DNA of 64,000 bases from Lateolabrax maculatus (taxonomy: Eukaryota; Chordata; Actinopteri; Acropomatiformes; Lateolabracidae), in NCBI GenBank assembly GCA_031216445.1, contig CM062218.1, forward strand, positions 17,731,001 through 17,795,000. The letters are read 5' to 3'. The translations under genes and the position numbers were made by a program. Position 1 is the stretch's first letter, and each line of letters opens with the position of its first letter. Shown here one piece after another: positions 33,841-46,100 of the stretch. The notes under the pieces are model-generated. The model was not told the origin of the DNA, did no database searches, and saw only the letters and a program-made list of their open reading frames with translations.

Positions 33841-36244
33841 CCACCCAAGCTGCTTCAGTTTTGTATGCATCTTTGACAGAGATCCCGGTATTTTCTAACG
33901 CAGTCGCTGACTTTTGTTCTAATGATTCAATCAGGAGAGCTTCATGACCATACCTCCTTCCACCTTGCAATGTTATCATTTACCACACTGACTAAATAAG
34001 ATGGTCAAGAATCAGTTGATCTTCCTCTTCATCCTCAGAAATTCAGTAATTTGATTTTTTTTTTATAAAACCAACAGTCCACTGAGGATTGTCATTTTCC
34101 GTGGTGTTAGAACGTACAAGCCTAGTGACGTAACCGCTGTAACACTTCTTGCTCCCGGAGCTAACAAAACTACAGTTGTGATACAGCTTGTCACCTTGTC
34201 TGTTGTAATGCTTGGTGACAGATGAAGCCAAGCTTGGATTCCCCTGCATGAGTCTCCCACTACCGCTCTCTCTAAATCAATGGCACCTGTATGGATCCCG
34301 CTGTGAGAAGGACGAATGGGTGAAGGAATGAAGGGAGAAAAGAAAAAAAAGCAGCTCGCTGTGGTGACTGACAGATGAGAGAGGGGTTGTGTTAGCGGGA
34401 AGTCGAGTGGAAGGAGGGGGGTCAGTGAGGAGGTGTGGTGGGTGTGATTACAGCCTTTCATTTGTTCTCCATCATAGGTATCCATTTAGAGAGCTCTAAA
34501 TTGAAATGATTAAAAAAATTTTACTGCGGCAAAGCAGACAAAACCTATTGAAATCAACATACTTTTTCATTGATTTGCTGGAGAAGAGAAAAGTCATCTA
34601 GGCACTGTCTTTGATTTGGAAACTGATCTTTCATCTAAATGTCAAGAATACATACAGCCATGTCAGAACATGTCATCATCATTCATGATAGACTTCACTG
34701 AAAAAAAGCATTACTGGTTACATAACTTATACTCTATGTCAGCAGCGTATATTATTGGATGCATTTCATTTCTCGTCTGGTTGTGACAATAGACTGAGAG
34801 GGAGACAAAGCACTGGAACAGCATTTGAGTAAAAGTGAGTAATACTGGATATATTATTCATTTGATACGAGGTAAATATTTCATGACCTGCGAGTAGAAA
34901 ACTGCCTCAAGATTATTTCAGAGTCTGGGTCAAAACTCAGTGGAAATCAGCCGAGTCTGAACCAGCAAATCACATCAGCTATTGTGTTTTCTGTGTTACT
35001 GTTGTTCTTATCCGGACAGTCATTTTGGGGAATGGCAATGCACTCGCCGCTCTCATCTCTGCAATAGAACAGAAACTCTCACCCCCAGTGATTTGTTGGA
35101 TTCAGCGAGCTATTGAATAAAATATACTGCATATTGGCAATTTATGATGTTGTGGTAATTCTGTTGTTGGAGCATCTAAAGCCCGTCAGTTGCTTTTCTC
35201 ACTCTGGCCTTGGAAATAAACACTGATTCTACAATACTTCAGTACTACAGGCATCACTGGAGCAAGATGCAATGCACCAATTTGCTGTACTCACTGTAAG
35301 GCGTGATTCATAGTCTCTGTTTGCCCGCTCCGAGTGCCTCCAAGTCATATGGAACAGGCTGTGCTGCTTTCAGATAGAGCAACAATAATGCTGTCTCAAG
35401 ACTTTTTTTTCAGAATCACTCAAATACCAGGACAGCGTAAATGACATAATACTGTTCCAACACATCATTTGTTCCCTTTTCCAGTTCCTGCTGAGGGACA
35501 AATTGAACGCTACAGTTTTGCATTGTGTTGAATATTCGTGGAGGTTGCAATGAAATGAAAGGTTAATGAAAGATTTCTATCTACTGAGGCTATTGACATC
35601 CCTGATGCCCTTTGGGATAAGCCTGTAGTGATTTGGCGAACCTGGAATGAAAGTGAAAATGCAGGAAAGTGCATTGGCTGTGGATGCCAGTGCAACGCTG
35701 TTATGTCTTTTGGCTGAGTCAAAATAATATGACAGGATTGGAGATAATAAAATATTTATTTACCTCTCAAAGCCCAACTTCCTTCTCTGCCTCTCCTCCC
35801 AGTTTAAAGCAAAAAGAAATCAGCACTTCTGAGCTTGACTTATATTCAACATGAAGCCTTTTTTACAGTAAAATCGGGGCTGCAGCACAAAGCGCTGAGT
35901 ATCCAGCAACACCAGCATAATGCGATTACACCTCTCCATGTTGCACCTGTAGCCTCTGTATGTATGACTCTCTCTCAATCTGCACCAGCTTCCATGGCAA
36001 CTATGGTCAGTGTGCTTTAGGAGAAGCTAATGAGCAGTATGCACAGCGGAAAAGGACAATGAGCCATGTAAATGTTAACCTTCTGTTTCCTGGTGAAGGA
36101 TAAACACAGTCAAGAACTTTACAGGGAGAAGTGGATGAGATGTGGAGGGCTGAGTAAAGAAAGGGGCAAAGGAAACAGAGAGGGAGAGCGAGAGAGAGAG
36201 AGAGCGAGGCACCAAAATTACAGATTTATGATTGATTATGTGTT
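33841..36244. other. Gene-free stretch
   Basis: No exon or recognisable element. A GAGAGA run at about 36180-36208 closes it. Confidence 0.45.
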
Positions 36245-36402
36245 TTGCCTTGTTTTCAATCTTTATGCTAAGCTAAGCTAAGCAGCTGCTTGCTGTTGCC
36301 TTATATTCAGTGTACAGACGTGAGAGTGGTATTGATCTTCTGATCTAACCCATGGCAAAAAAGAGAATAAGCTTATTTCCCAAAATGTTGAACTATTCTT
36401 TT
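36245..36402 (-). mobile_element. Short inverted-repeat transposon, family B, partial copy
   Basis: The reverse complement starts AAAAGAATAGTTCAACATTT and continues GGGAAATAAGCTTATTCTC, GATCAATACCACTCTCACG and ends with GCTTAGCTTAGCTTAGCAT, the family B order. Confidence 0.65.
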
Positions 36403-37774
36403 AATGTTTTGCATAATCCATGACTTTGGTTGTGGAGACATTTTCTATTCACATACTGCCTTCTAGTCTGAAGATAGTTTCCCCCTTGGCCTTGTTATTT
36501 ATTAGAGGCAATACATTTCCCAGTCACCATGGAGATTTTTATAAAAAAGTTGATGTTCCAGAAGAGAAATGAATTGCATCAGATTTGAAATATCCTACAG
36601 GCTCGGCTTTTCAAACTACCCTTTTGCTCCAGAATTCATTATTTGTGATGCCAGATCACACTGTGAGTCGGATTCAAATACTACACACCTAAACTCTCAA
36701 TGTGGCGGGACAGGTCTCTTGTGTGTTGCATCTTATAAATGGAGCAAAATCACTTTAAATTAACTCACATTTTCTCTGAGGTTTAAAATTGTTTTTTCAT
36801 AAAGCGCATCCCTGTCTGGCTGTTTGATTGCTGCTTTATTTTGTTTATTTGGATGATAATTTTTTATGGTTTCTTTTGGCTCATGTTCCTCGAGAGACAG
36901 GAATCTCAATATGAATGAAACCACCTGAAGAAATAATGAAAAATGGAAGAAAGCAAACAAGAGGAGGAGGAAGAGGGAGGGGTAGAAGATGGAAAGATAT
37001 TGCAAAAGAGTGACTCAGTCGCTCTCATCATGCCAGCTGGGTTTCAATCTGTCTGACGGATTGGTTTTGGTTCAATAGAGGCTTGACCGGTACGTCTGAG
37101 TTTGACGGACAGGTCGTTGGTGCTATCAGCTGATTTCGTCCACAGGGCCAAGCCATTCAGGGTGGGCGTGTCTTATCTCTACAAACGGGAAAATAGAGCG
37201 CAGTCGGTAGCCCTTACAGGAATAGCTACCCGTTCTGCCTGACTCGCATCTAGATCTACGTCAGAGTGAGTGTGTGCCCTGTGTATGTGTGTGTGTGATG
37301 GGTATTTACAGACTTGTAAATGAACATTGATTCCCTAAACTGTCTACCCCAACAATCAGTTACCAGCTTGCACAATAAGAGGACTGTCAGACAGTGAGAG
37401 ACGGGGTGAGACAGAGAGATAAAGACGGAGCATGTTGAAGCTCCAAATTAAAAGTCTGACCCGCTCTTTCCTTCGCCTTATCTGTGATCGACCACCTGAA
37501 AGTGTGTGTGTTTGTTTCTAAATCACACGACTGCTCACCTCTGAAGGGGGGAGACATGTTCCAGTGCCAGCCACATAACGGTTGCTACAAAGTGAGCGAG
37601 TGTCGTTATTATCGTTTGTTAATGTTGTGTCATTAACATCTGGTGTTAATGTTGCGTTTGTCTGTTCAAGGTCGGGGAAAGATTGGCTACTTTCTATGTC
37701 GACTAATGAGATGACATGACAGGGAAAAGTGACCAGAGAACATTTCAATTTGTAGAATCAGTTATCAGTTCTGT

Positions 37775-37935
37775 TAGGCTTGATCGGTCATAATTACTCA
37801 CTGACTTGATAATTATTCACTATTACTATTAATTATTATGACTTTTTTGCTTGATAAGAAACTGAAAAGATTAAGTGATTATCAAAATAGTTGCAGATTA
37901 ATTTCATGCTGATTGACTAACGATTATTCACATAA
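37775..37935 (+). mobile_element. Short interspersed element, family C, fragment
   Basis: GATTAAGTGATTATCAAAATAG and TTGCAGATTAATTTCATG match the right part of the 329-660 copy. Confidence 0.45.
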
Positions 37936-39076
37936 TCATTTCCCCCATGTTGTAATAAATCATACTTTTCCTGTACTGTTTAAAGTTAAAGGTAGCTGCA
38001 TCAGGAGATGAGGTGTTCAATTCAATTTTGAAAAGATTTGAAAAACATCACGATCCACAAATAATACATTGTTAATCAAGCACTGGTAACTGCATTGCAC
38101 TCCAAAGACATAAATGGTCATGGATAATCACCAAAATCGTCAACTGCAAAACAATAGAATTATTTTGTATAGTTGTATTATTTCAACATTTTTATTTTGA
38201 GATTCAACACTGAAGATGATCTGACGTAAGGATTTCTTTATGCAACATCTCGCTTTTCTACAATCATGTGCAATTATCTCTGAAAGTGAGAGCAGCAATT
38301 TAATAAATCAATAGTTGTTATAGCTCCCTCTCTTTTGTTCCAAAGCTGAGCAATATTTAACCCAGTATGGGAGCAGAGCTGTGGAGCCAGGTTGCATAAT
38401 CCATGATGACACATTCATACCAATGGCAAACGGCAGGTTGTCCTGGGTCCTGGCGCCAGTGTGTGAGGAGTCCAACTGGTTATGGAAGAAGCTTGCCGAC
38501 AGCTAATTAGAAGACACACTTGTATTGTATTTCTCTCATCCTAGCTCTAATTTGGCACTTCTCGTGTGTGGGAAAGACCTCCAGTCAGTGACCTTACTGG
38601 ATACCATTAATTGGTTTAAATAATACAAGTCTAAGCCATCTCAACTGGTGCAGATAGAACCTTCTGATTTAATTACAGACGGATAATGTGGGTGCATTAT
38701 TAAATTTAAAAAAACCCCACTGCACTGCTGATGGTGAAAAAGCCTTTAGACATCAAAGTGAATGGAGGTAGATTTTGGTGTCAAAATATATTCTTTAAAA
38801 CATTTAAATTAAAAGTTATAGTACCAGTTAAAATGGAAAAATGATAACGACAAGATGACTTTTCACCTTTCCAAATCTCTGTGCCCTCTGGTCAGGATTT
38901 TAGCGATGAATATACATTTTTTTGATGGTCGGGCATTACCTTCTGCCCCTCCTCCTCATCCCCATTATTTAGGAAACCTCCATCACTGTGGGGGTGTATG
39001 AACATTACACAGCATGAGAGGAACTCTCCTCTCATCTCTGCCCACAACCGCCCCATGCAGTCGACACCATATGCCA

Positions 39077-39078
<2 letters not shown>
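37936..39078. other. Gene-free stretch
   Basis: No exon. A repeat-poor patch at about 38430-38560 with GACAGCTAATTAGAAGAC is a candidate regulatory island. Confidence 0.45.
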
Positions 39079-39119
<41 letters not shown>

Positions 39120-39158
39120 ACACACACACACACACACACATACAGACACACACACACA
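39079..39158. repeat. Long compound (CA)n repeat
   Basis: About 80 bases of CA alternation broken by CCCA and TACAGA. Confidence 0.96.
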
Positions 39159-39552
39159 AATGTGCACAGGCTACACCCTGGGGTTTGGTGCTTAGGTGCA
39201 ATTTTCTCAGCATCAAGATAAGCTTTTTCCGCCTTGTCGTTGCCATAACGACGCAACGTGGTGACCAGGCAGTGGGGGGCAGAGTAATGAGGTGTCACGA
39301 TACAGCCGCGGGTTACCGGTGACCCCTGACCCCCAGAGCCGGTGAGAACATGGGGACTAAGGAAAACAAGGGCACGGAGTAATCATCCCTCTGAACCCAA
39401 TCTCACGCCTGGCTGTTTAAACCCCTCTAACTGTATTTGGGAACAACACAGGAGCCAGCAGGGTGGAATACAGGCCAGACAGAGGCGCTAGAAGTGGATT
39501 TAGTAAGGAAAAGGTTGCACTATAGGTCTGCAGACTTTTAGAGTCTCACAGC

Positions 39553-39720
39553 AAAAGTTTGACATTTTGGGAAATATGCTTATTCACATTTTATGATGCC
39601 AGCGGCTGGTTAGTTTAGTTTAGCATAAGTCTGAAAACAAGGAGAAACAGGCCGCCTGGCTCTGTCATATGGTAACAAAATCCCCCCACAAGCACCTCTA
39701 AAGTTTAAGAACTACATATT
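39553..39720 (+). mobile_element. Short inverted-repeat transposon, family B, partial copy
   Basis: AAAGTTTGACATTTTGGGAA, CTTATTCACA, GGCTGGTTAGTTTAGTTTAG and GCCTGGCTCTGTCATATGG follow the family B order; the right half is missing. Confidence 0.65.
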
Positions 39721-40444
39721 TTGCCAAGACATCCGAATGGTCGCTTGTCTTCATCCCCAATGCTGAAAACTGCATTTTCCCCAGCAGGAAATAAGCTCCA
39801 ACCACTCAGTGTCTTATAATTATTACTTCAAAACAGGTTTGGTATGAAAAAAGGTGAAACACTGAGACATACGTTCACTCTGCAGTGTGACAAATCTGCC
39901 ACAGAGGATCGGCCTCAGTAAAAGGGGCCAAGCATCGATGTAGCCGCTGATGAAATGAAATTCAGACACTGGTAACGTACACAACACAGAGTGATTCTTG
40001 TTCCTTTTGTGTGGATGTAGGCTCCCCCCGCCCCCTCTTGCTCCTTTAGCTACTGTATCTGGGTCAGGGTGATAGACAGACAGAGAAGGAGCAGGGTGAC
40101 TCACAAGTATTTCTGGTGTTTGAACACTTGTGTCTAAATGTATGCATGTGTCTATGGTAACTGTCCACCCGTGGCCTGGCAGTCTGGACAGAGCTCAGTG
40201 TTCCTGTGACACACTTCTTGTAGAAAGCACAGTCCTTGTCCTCTCAGGATGTGTTGCACGTCTGCAGAAATCCAACAGGATTTCAGATGCAAACTGTGTG
40301 TCTGAATCCATTGCATGTGTCTTTGTGTGTGTATAGAACCACAGCACATTTTGACGAACCCTTTGGCTTATGGATAAATAGAAAATGCGAGGCAAGATGT
40401 CCAGCGGCCAGTGTTCATCAATAAAAGCAGATATCAGCAACTGC

Positions 40445-40776
40445 TTAAAGGGACAGTTCACCCCAAAATTGTGGGGGTGGGAGTGGTCATACGGTTGACG
40501 GGCGTAATTTTGTAGTAAGTAATTCATTCCTACATGAAACTGCTTACAACAAGGTCTGTGGATTATCTTGAGTAACCGGGTCATGATTTCTGGAAAGACA
40601 CATAGCTGTTGAGTTTTTCAAATGTATTTTATTTTTTGTATATTAGAGAGAAGGTAGACATCTCGGCCGATATCTCCACAACTCTGCAACTCCACCAAAG
40701 CATCTAGATGGATAAATAGCAATACAGGTAAGAGGAAAAACATGTATTTTTGATTTGGGGTGAAATGTCCCTTTAA
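40445..40776. mobile_element. Complete short inverted-repeat transposon (MITE)
   Basis: Left end TTAAAGGGACAGTTCACCCC and right end, whose reverse complement is TTAAAGGGACATTTCACCCC, form terminal inverted repeats of about 25 bases with one mismatch in the first 20. The 332-base body has no coding capacity. The TTAA at each outer edge could be a target duplication or part of the repeat. Confidence 0.8.
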
Positions 40777-42624
40777 ACTTTTGAAAAGTTGGTATGATTG
40801 GCTGTAGCAGTGATGATAACTGCACAACAAAATTAAAGTCCAAACAACATATTTCTCCACAGTTCATCACATTAGGACCTACATATCACTTTGAAAGCAT
40901 TTGAAAATAGTTCCCAAAGGTGTTTACATGTCAACTTTTGCCTTGTCATAAATGTATGTTACGAATATTTTGTGCTGTGGTGTGTTGAAGGTGAACTTGT
41001 CTCCTGCACATCCACATCTGTCAAGCACTTGTTGAGTTTTACAAAGTTTTTAAGTAATACGTCACCTAAACACTCAACGATATAGGTGGGACAGATGGCT
41101 GTAAAAGTAGATTAGATTCATAATCTGTCTACAGTGGATTGTAATTTTCAAGGCTGTTTCCACAGAAACTACACATGCATTCATTGATTTTAGTGACAAT
41201 AGGTGAAGTGATGAACTGAACTAGCTGCCCCGAGTCTAGTGTTTCATTTATAGAGGGATCTCTTGTAACCGCCGTAAATCCAAGCCGACTTCAGCTGCTG
41301 TTCTCGGTCAACGAGGAAACATTTTACAGTCGCCTGTCAAGCCTACGGGGACGAGTGTTCTAGTGAGTAATACTTGAAAAAAACAAAATTGAATGCGCAA
41401 ATGGCAGATTTTAATAGCAGTACCACCATAATGAAAGTAAGAATTTTGGCCTCAAAATGTGTGTCTCTAAGGTTTGTGCTGGTTGCAGATCAGATATTCT
41501 ACTGTAACTAGAGGACAACAGGTGAGCAAGTTTAAATTTTCCAAATGACTCCTTAGTGGGCATGAAGCAATATTCTGACTGGTAGAAATTCAATCATGTG
41601 TCGGACTCCTTCGGTGTCTATATTATATGTGTACCCATGTGGCAATAACATACAATATCTGTCAGCATGAACTGTGTGAGTGTGTATAACCAGATAAAAA
41701 CCTTACGGAGAAACACAACCCCTAAAAAACGGCATATTTACCAGCATGTGGGTCGGCCTGCGAGGCAAGAGTTCACACAGTGATAATGGAGTCATTAATA
41801 TTCATTTTATTGTGGACTAATTGAATGCTAATTATGTTGACACTATCTTTGTGTGTTTCAGCGACTCTTTGTCACACTAGTTTCTCTGCTTCCTGTGCGC
41901 CCAGTCCTCCCACCATTGATCGCTCCTCTTTTCTTGTCCTCTTTATCCTCTTTTGTTGCAGTGTATCCTTGTGAGTCATCCGAATCAGAGATGACGCTCT
42001 CTTTCTCTCCCTCTCTCACTGCATTATTGATCAGAGCAATCTAAGGAGACTCAACCTGGCGACGGTAGCACACACACAGAGTGGTTTGAATCTCCTCCCC
42101 CTCCCCCCAGCCTTGATTTCTGTTAGATAAGACCATTAACTGAGCCAAGAAAGGGAAGAAAGTGTAAAAGGTTCTCCGTGTACAGTACAGTGTAACACCA
42201 TCCTGCCATTTCATGTGTAAGTGTGTAGACGTGTGAGTGTGTGTGTGTTTGGTGGAAACTACACTTGGCTGATGTCTATAATTCAACACTATATTACATC
42301 CAGGTCTGCTTCAAATGTTTTCTGTAGGGGAGAAAATCCATTTCATTGTCCTCGGCTGTAATGAAATTGTTGAAAGTGTTTTTTATTTCAGGGGACCAGA
42401 GAGCAGCACTTTACTGTGACACTGTTAGGTATGGACTGGATATTTTGTGATATTTCTCTACTTGGGATGCTTTTTTGGATGATGGGCAGCGATATTACTT
42501 TGTTGACTCCAATGCATATACATCACAGCCTGTTATTTTCCCAAGAAGGGACTTTGACAGTTGCATCAGTAATATTTGTGGATAACATCATCTGACAACT
42601 TTAAGAAGATTTTTGATCTGCCAT
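40777..42624. other. Gene-free stretch
   Basis: No exon or clear element. The sequence is AT-rich with a short TG tract near 42230-42250. Confidence 0.45.
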
Positions 42625-42797
42625 CGGTAAAAAGTAGCTAAGAACATTTACTCAAGTACTCTACTCGTAGAATTTTTGAGATATTTGTACTTAAATTTTA
42701 CGCCGCTTTATACTTCACTAAATTAAGTATTGTATTACTTAATTCCATTTATATGACAGCTGTAGTTACTAGGTTCTTTGCAGATAAAGATTTGAAA
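42625..42797 (+). mobile_element. Short interspersed element, family D
   Basis: CATTTACTCAAGTACTCTAC, TTTGTACTTAAATTTTACGC, CTTTATACTTCACTAAAT and GACAGCTGTAGTTACTAGG give the order typical of this teleost family. Confidence 0.6.
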
Positions 42798-42814
42798 AGC
42801 CTATAATGAGCTGT

Positions 42815-43040
42815 TGATTTGGGCATCTGACCAGGATGCCTCCTGGGCGCCTTCTTTTGAAGGTTTTCCATGCACGTCCAACTGGTAGGAGACCCTGGGG
42901 TAGCCCCAAAACATGCTGGAGAGATTATATAGCTCATCTGGCTTGGGAAAGCCTCGGGATCTCCCAGCGGGAGCTGGGGAGACGGACGTCTGGACTACCT
43001 CGCTTAGCCTGCTGCCACTGCAACCCGGCCCCGGATAACC
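42815..43040 (+). mobile_element. LINE (non-LTR retrotransposon) 3' end of ORF2
   Basis: The frame beginning near 42836 reads MPPGRLLLKVFHARPTGRR, then RPWGSPKTCWRDYIAHLAWE and SLGISQRELG. This is the conserved tail after the reverse transcriptase of a common fish LINE group, ending near a proline-rich stretch about 43020-43035 in a shifted frame. Everything upstream of the tail is missing, so it is a 5'-truncated dead copy. Confidence 0.65.
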
Positions 43041-44013
43041 TAGATGCTAGTGTTTACAAACAGAAAACGTCACCACAGTGTCGTGATAGCTTAATTATCA
43101 ACATTTGGTTCGGCCTGCCAAGGATGAGAAGTTGATTACTGGCCGTCCAAATTTAAGATAGGGTATAAGTCAAAACAGCACAACTCAAACACTTCTCAAA
43201 AATAATGCATGGATCATTTTAGCATCCATCATTTAGGAAACCGAAATTTTTCTTTTCTTGAAGGATTGATTTGCCCAAATTACCCCACACAAAAACCAAA
43301 CATACAAACAACCACCATTTTTTCACACCTCGTAGAGATTTCTTTGGCAAAAAGTTCCAATAAAAACAGTTGTCAGTGTGTTCTGTGTGACAGCTGGAGT
43401 AATGGGGGCTTTTTTCAACGCTTGAGCACCGAAAGTGACATTCCTTTCCCCGTCCATTGTATGGTGATGGGGGCAAAAATGTCACAGGCCGGTATCTCAA
43501 AGCCTGAGCAAATAAAGGCACAACTGTCTGCATGGCTGGATTCCACTGGAGGTACAGTAAGTGAGAAAATATCTTGTTTTGGTGGACAAAAAAACTCTTA
43601 CCATATGAAGATGGGTTAGTTGTTATCACAGCAGAGAACATTGTGACTACTGAGCAAACTCCATCTGCTGATGACGACCACAAGATGAGGCTGAAGGTTC
43701 TGGAAATTTCTAGTTAAGAGATCTTTTTATCAAACTTTTATTTCCAGGGTCAATAACAAATGTTCAAGCTCGACTTCTTTTGTAATTTGAGTGAACTACT
43801 CCTCTTACTAATACTTGGTAACCACGTTAACATAATGATATGACATAATACATAATAGATGATATCTTGCACCAACAAATGCACACTATGCTTGGTCCAA
43901 ATTTTGTAGCAGCAAATCACAGCTTAGATGCAATTATAGTCTTTCACACAGTCCATAATTGGTCAGAATAGAGCAATGGATGAACCGAGCTGCCCGCAGT
44001 GTGAACACACCAT

Positions 44014-44014
<1 letters not shown>

Positions 44015-44054
<40 letters not shown>
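44015..44054. repeat. (GT)n repeat
   Basis: About 40 bases of uninterrupted GT. Confidence 0.96.
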
Positions 44055-44056
<2 letters not shown>

Positions 44057-45322
44057 AATCACTGTAATGCTTCCTCATTACAAGCTACAGTGGAGGGACT
44101 CCTGCCAGTGTGGTAGGAGGTGGTTGGCTTCAGGAACAATGTGATCACAGATGCCGTGCTCGCTCTGCTTGTTAATCACAACCAGTCACAAATACATTAG
44201 TCACACAAACACTCAGGCGATCACACACACACACAAACACACACACTCACATGGTCACAGTCGCAAATGTAACAAGGCACCGTGATCAGACTGGCTTAGT
44301 TGTGATGCAGTTTCACCACCAAATATTCCATTAACCTCATCGATGCTCAAATATGTGTTGTAATAAGATATCAAAGGTCTGTTAAACCCCAGTGACAGGA
44401 TAATATTACTGTGATAATACATCTCAGAGTCAACACTGACATGCGGATAATATAACAAACAGAAGGTCAGAGCAGCAGAACAAAACACACACAGGAAAAG
44501 TGACATTTGACCACAAAGGCTATCTGGACCTAAGGGGTGCGTGGTATTATCATCAGGTCGCTGTCCCTCAGTGGCTTTTTTAGCTCAGAGATGGGGAGGT
44601 GTGTAGACGTTTACCTCTACTTTGACATCATTACAATGTGAAAACCTTCTAGTACGAGCAAAATACCCAACATATCGTTGCGAAAAGGCACTTCTTTGTG
44701 TTTGTGTTTCCTTAAAAGACCCCAAATCCTGCTTCTGCGTCTTGCAATTCAAATCATCAATGATTCACATCACAGCCCTAAGACGGTGGGTAAGCTGACT
44801 TTGTGCGTGGTCTCTGCTGCAACGGCGCCTGGCTGGTGTCTGGATTCATTATTCAACAAGCAGTTTTTTTTAGTGATGATGTTCTAACCGAGACAAAAGT
44901 ACACATGACGGGGAGTCATCTTCCGCAGAGGCTTCCCTACAACTACATTAAACCCCCTCATCCAGTCATCTGCTCAATTACACCTCCCTCTCACTTCACC
45001 TCCCCTCCACCCTTCCTTTTTTTTAATACCCTTTTCCCTACAGTACAGCTCCTCTTTCATCTTACTTTCATCTTTCTCCCTCTTTCTCTCACCCCCTGTT
45101 GTCATGTTCTCCTTCTCCACCTCAGAGTCTGCTTCATCACTGGCTTAACGCCCCCTTCAGGATCATCCATCTCTCTCTATTCTGTACTGTTTCAGCCCCT
45201 CACCCACTGTTGCTTTTCGCTCGCTTTCTTTCTCCCTTCTCCTTTCTCTCTGTGGGGGGCTTAAGGCTGCCAGTCTGTCTTGCTGCTGAGTGCACACACA
45301 CACATGCCCAAACATGAACGCC

Positions 45323-45344
45323 GCACACACACACACACACACAC
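45323..45344. repeat. (CA)n repeat
   Basis: Uninterrupted CA alternation. Confidence 0.93.
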
Positions 45345-45824
45345 CTCCCCAGGGTGCATTGGACATCGCTCTGTCCCGCTGTGGTACCGATCTGCTCACC
45401 AAGGTGAGGGGGCGTCTGTCCATGTTTCATCACTCTGCCCACTCAGCTGAGAGGGTGAAGTTCTGGTTATCTGGGTTGCCAGTTTGGGTGCGGTCATCAC
45501 CATTAGTGTGTAATACGAAAGATCAAGTTGATATTTTGTAATAACAATTGTAACAATAGGTTACAATCTCAGACATGTGATTTTCTTTAAAGAAGTGAGA
45601 ACTTGCTTCCAAAGCTGACATCTTGACATAATCTTATTTAAGTTTAGCTGCTCATAAATATCCAAGATGATAATATTTCAGCCATGCACCATCACTTTAG
45701 CATGTTTGCATGTAAACATTAACTAATTATTACTAAACACAAAGTACAGATGAATCTGATGGGAATGTCATGTTTTGCAAGTATTTGGTCATTAACCAAA
45801 GTAAAGGACCAATTACAACTTTGA

Positions 45825-46100
45825 CCTGATGATGGCGCTATATGAAAAGTTAAGGGATCACCAAAGTTATTACAATTCACCCTGAGGGGAACATGAATAT
45901 GTGTACTAAATGTTATTGTGGCAATCCATACAATAGTTGTTGAAACACTTCAATTAAAACCACAAATTTCAATCTCATTGTGGAACTAGAGGTAGAATAC
46001 AGAAGATTCATCCTCTTGGGAACATGAATGTCAGTACAAAATCTCAGGGCAATCCATCCAACAGCTATTGAGATATTTCAGTCCAAAACCAAAGTGGTGA
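45825..46100 (-). repeat. Interspersed repeat, family E, reverse copy
   Basis: GGGATCACCAAAGTTATTAC, GGGAACATGAATATGTGTAC, ACAATAGTTGTTG and, about 140 bases later, GGGAACATGAATGTCAGTAC, CCAACAGCTATTGAGATATTT repeat the two-module layout of 26030-26335 in the opposite direction. Confidence 0.6.

Noticed and set aside
33512..33979. 155-codon minus-strand open frame
   Set aside because: Its middle coincides with repeat family F, and no domain or splice context supports a gene.
34063..34485. 140-codon minus-strand open frame
   Set aside because: The composition follows purine-rich DNA and no family is recognisable.
39079..39158. Open frames rich in Cys-Val or Thr-His repeats here and at other CA/TG tracts
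   Set aside because: These are translations of dinucleotide repeats, not proteins.
39079..39158. Possible CRISPR-like periodicity
   Set aside because: It is a plain CA repeat without distinct spacers, and the genome is animal.
43209..43683. Overlapping open frames of 136 (plus) and 154 (minus) codons
   Set aside because: Neither shows a known domain, they overlap on opposite strands, and the DNA words (TGTGACAGCTGGAGTAATGG, TGAGATACCGGCCTGTGAC in reverse) look like an interspersed fish repeat.
44803..45264. 153-codon plus-strand open frame
   Set aside because: Ser/Phe/Leu-rich translation of pyrimidine-rich DNA without a recognisable domain.
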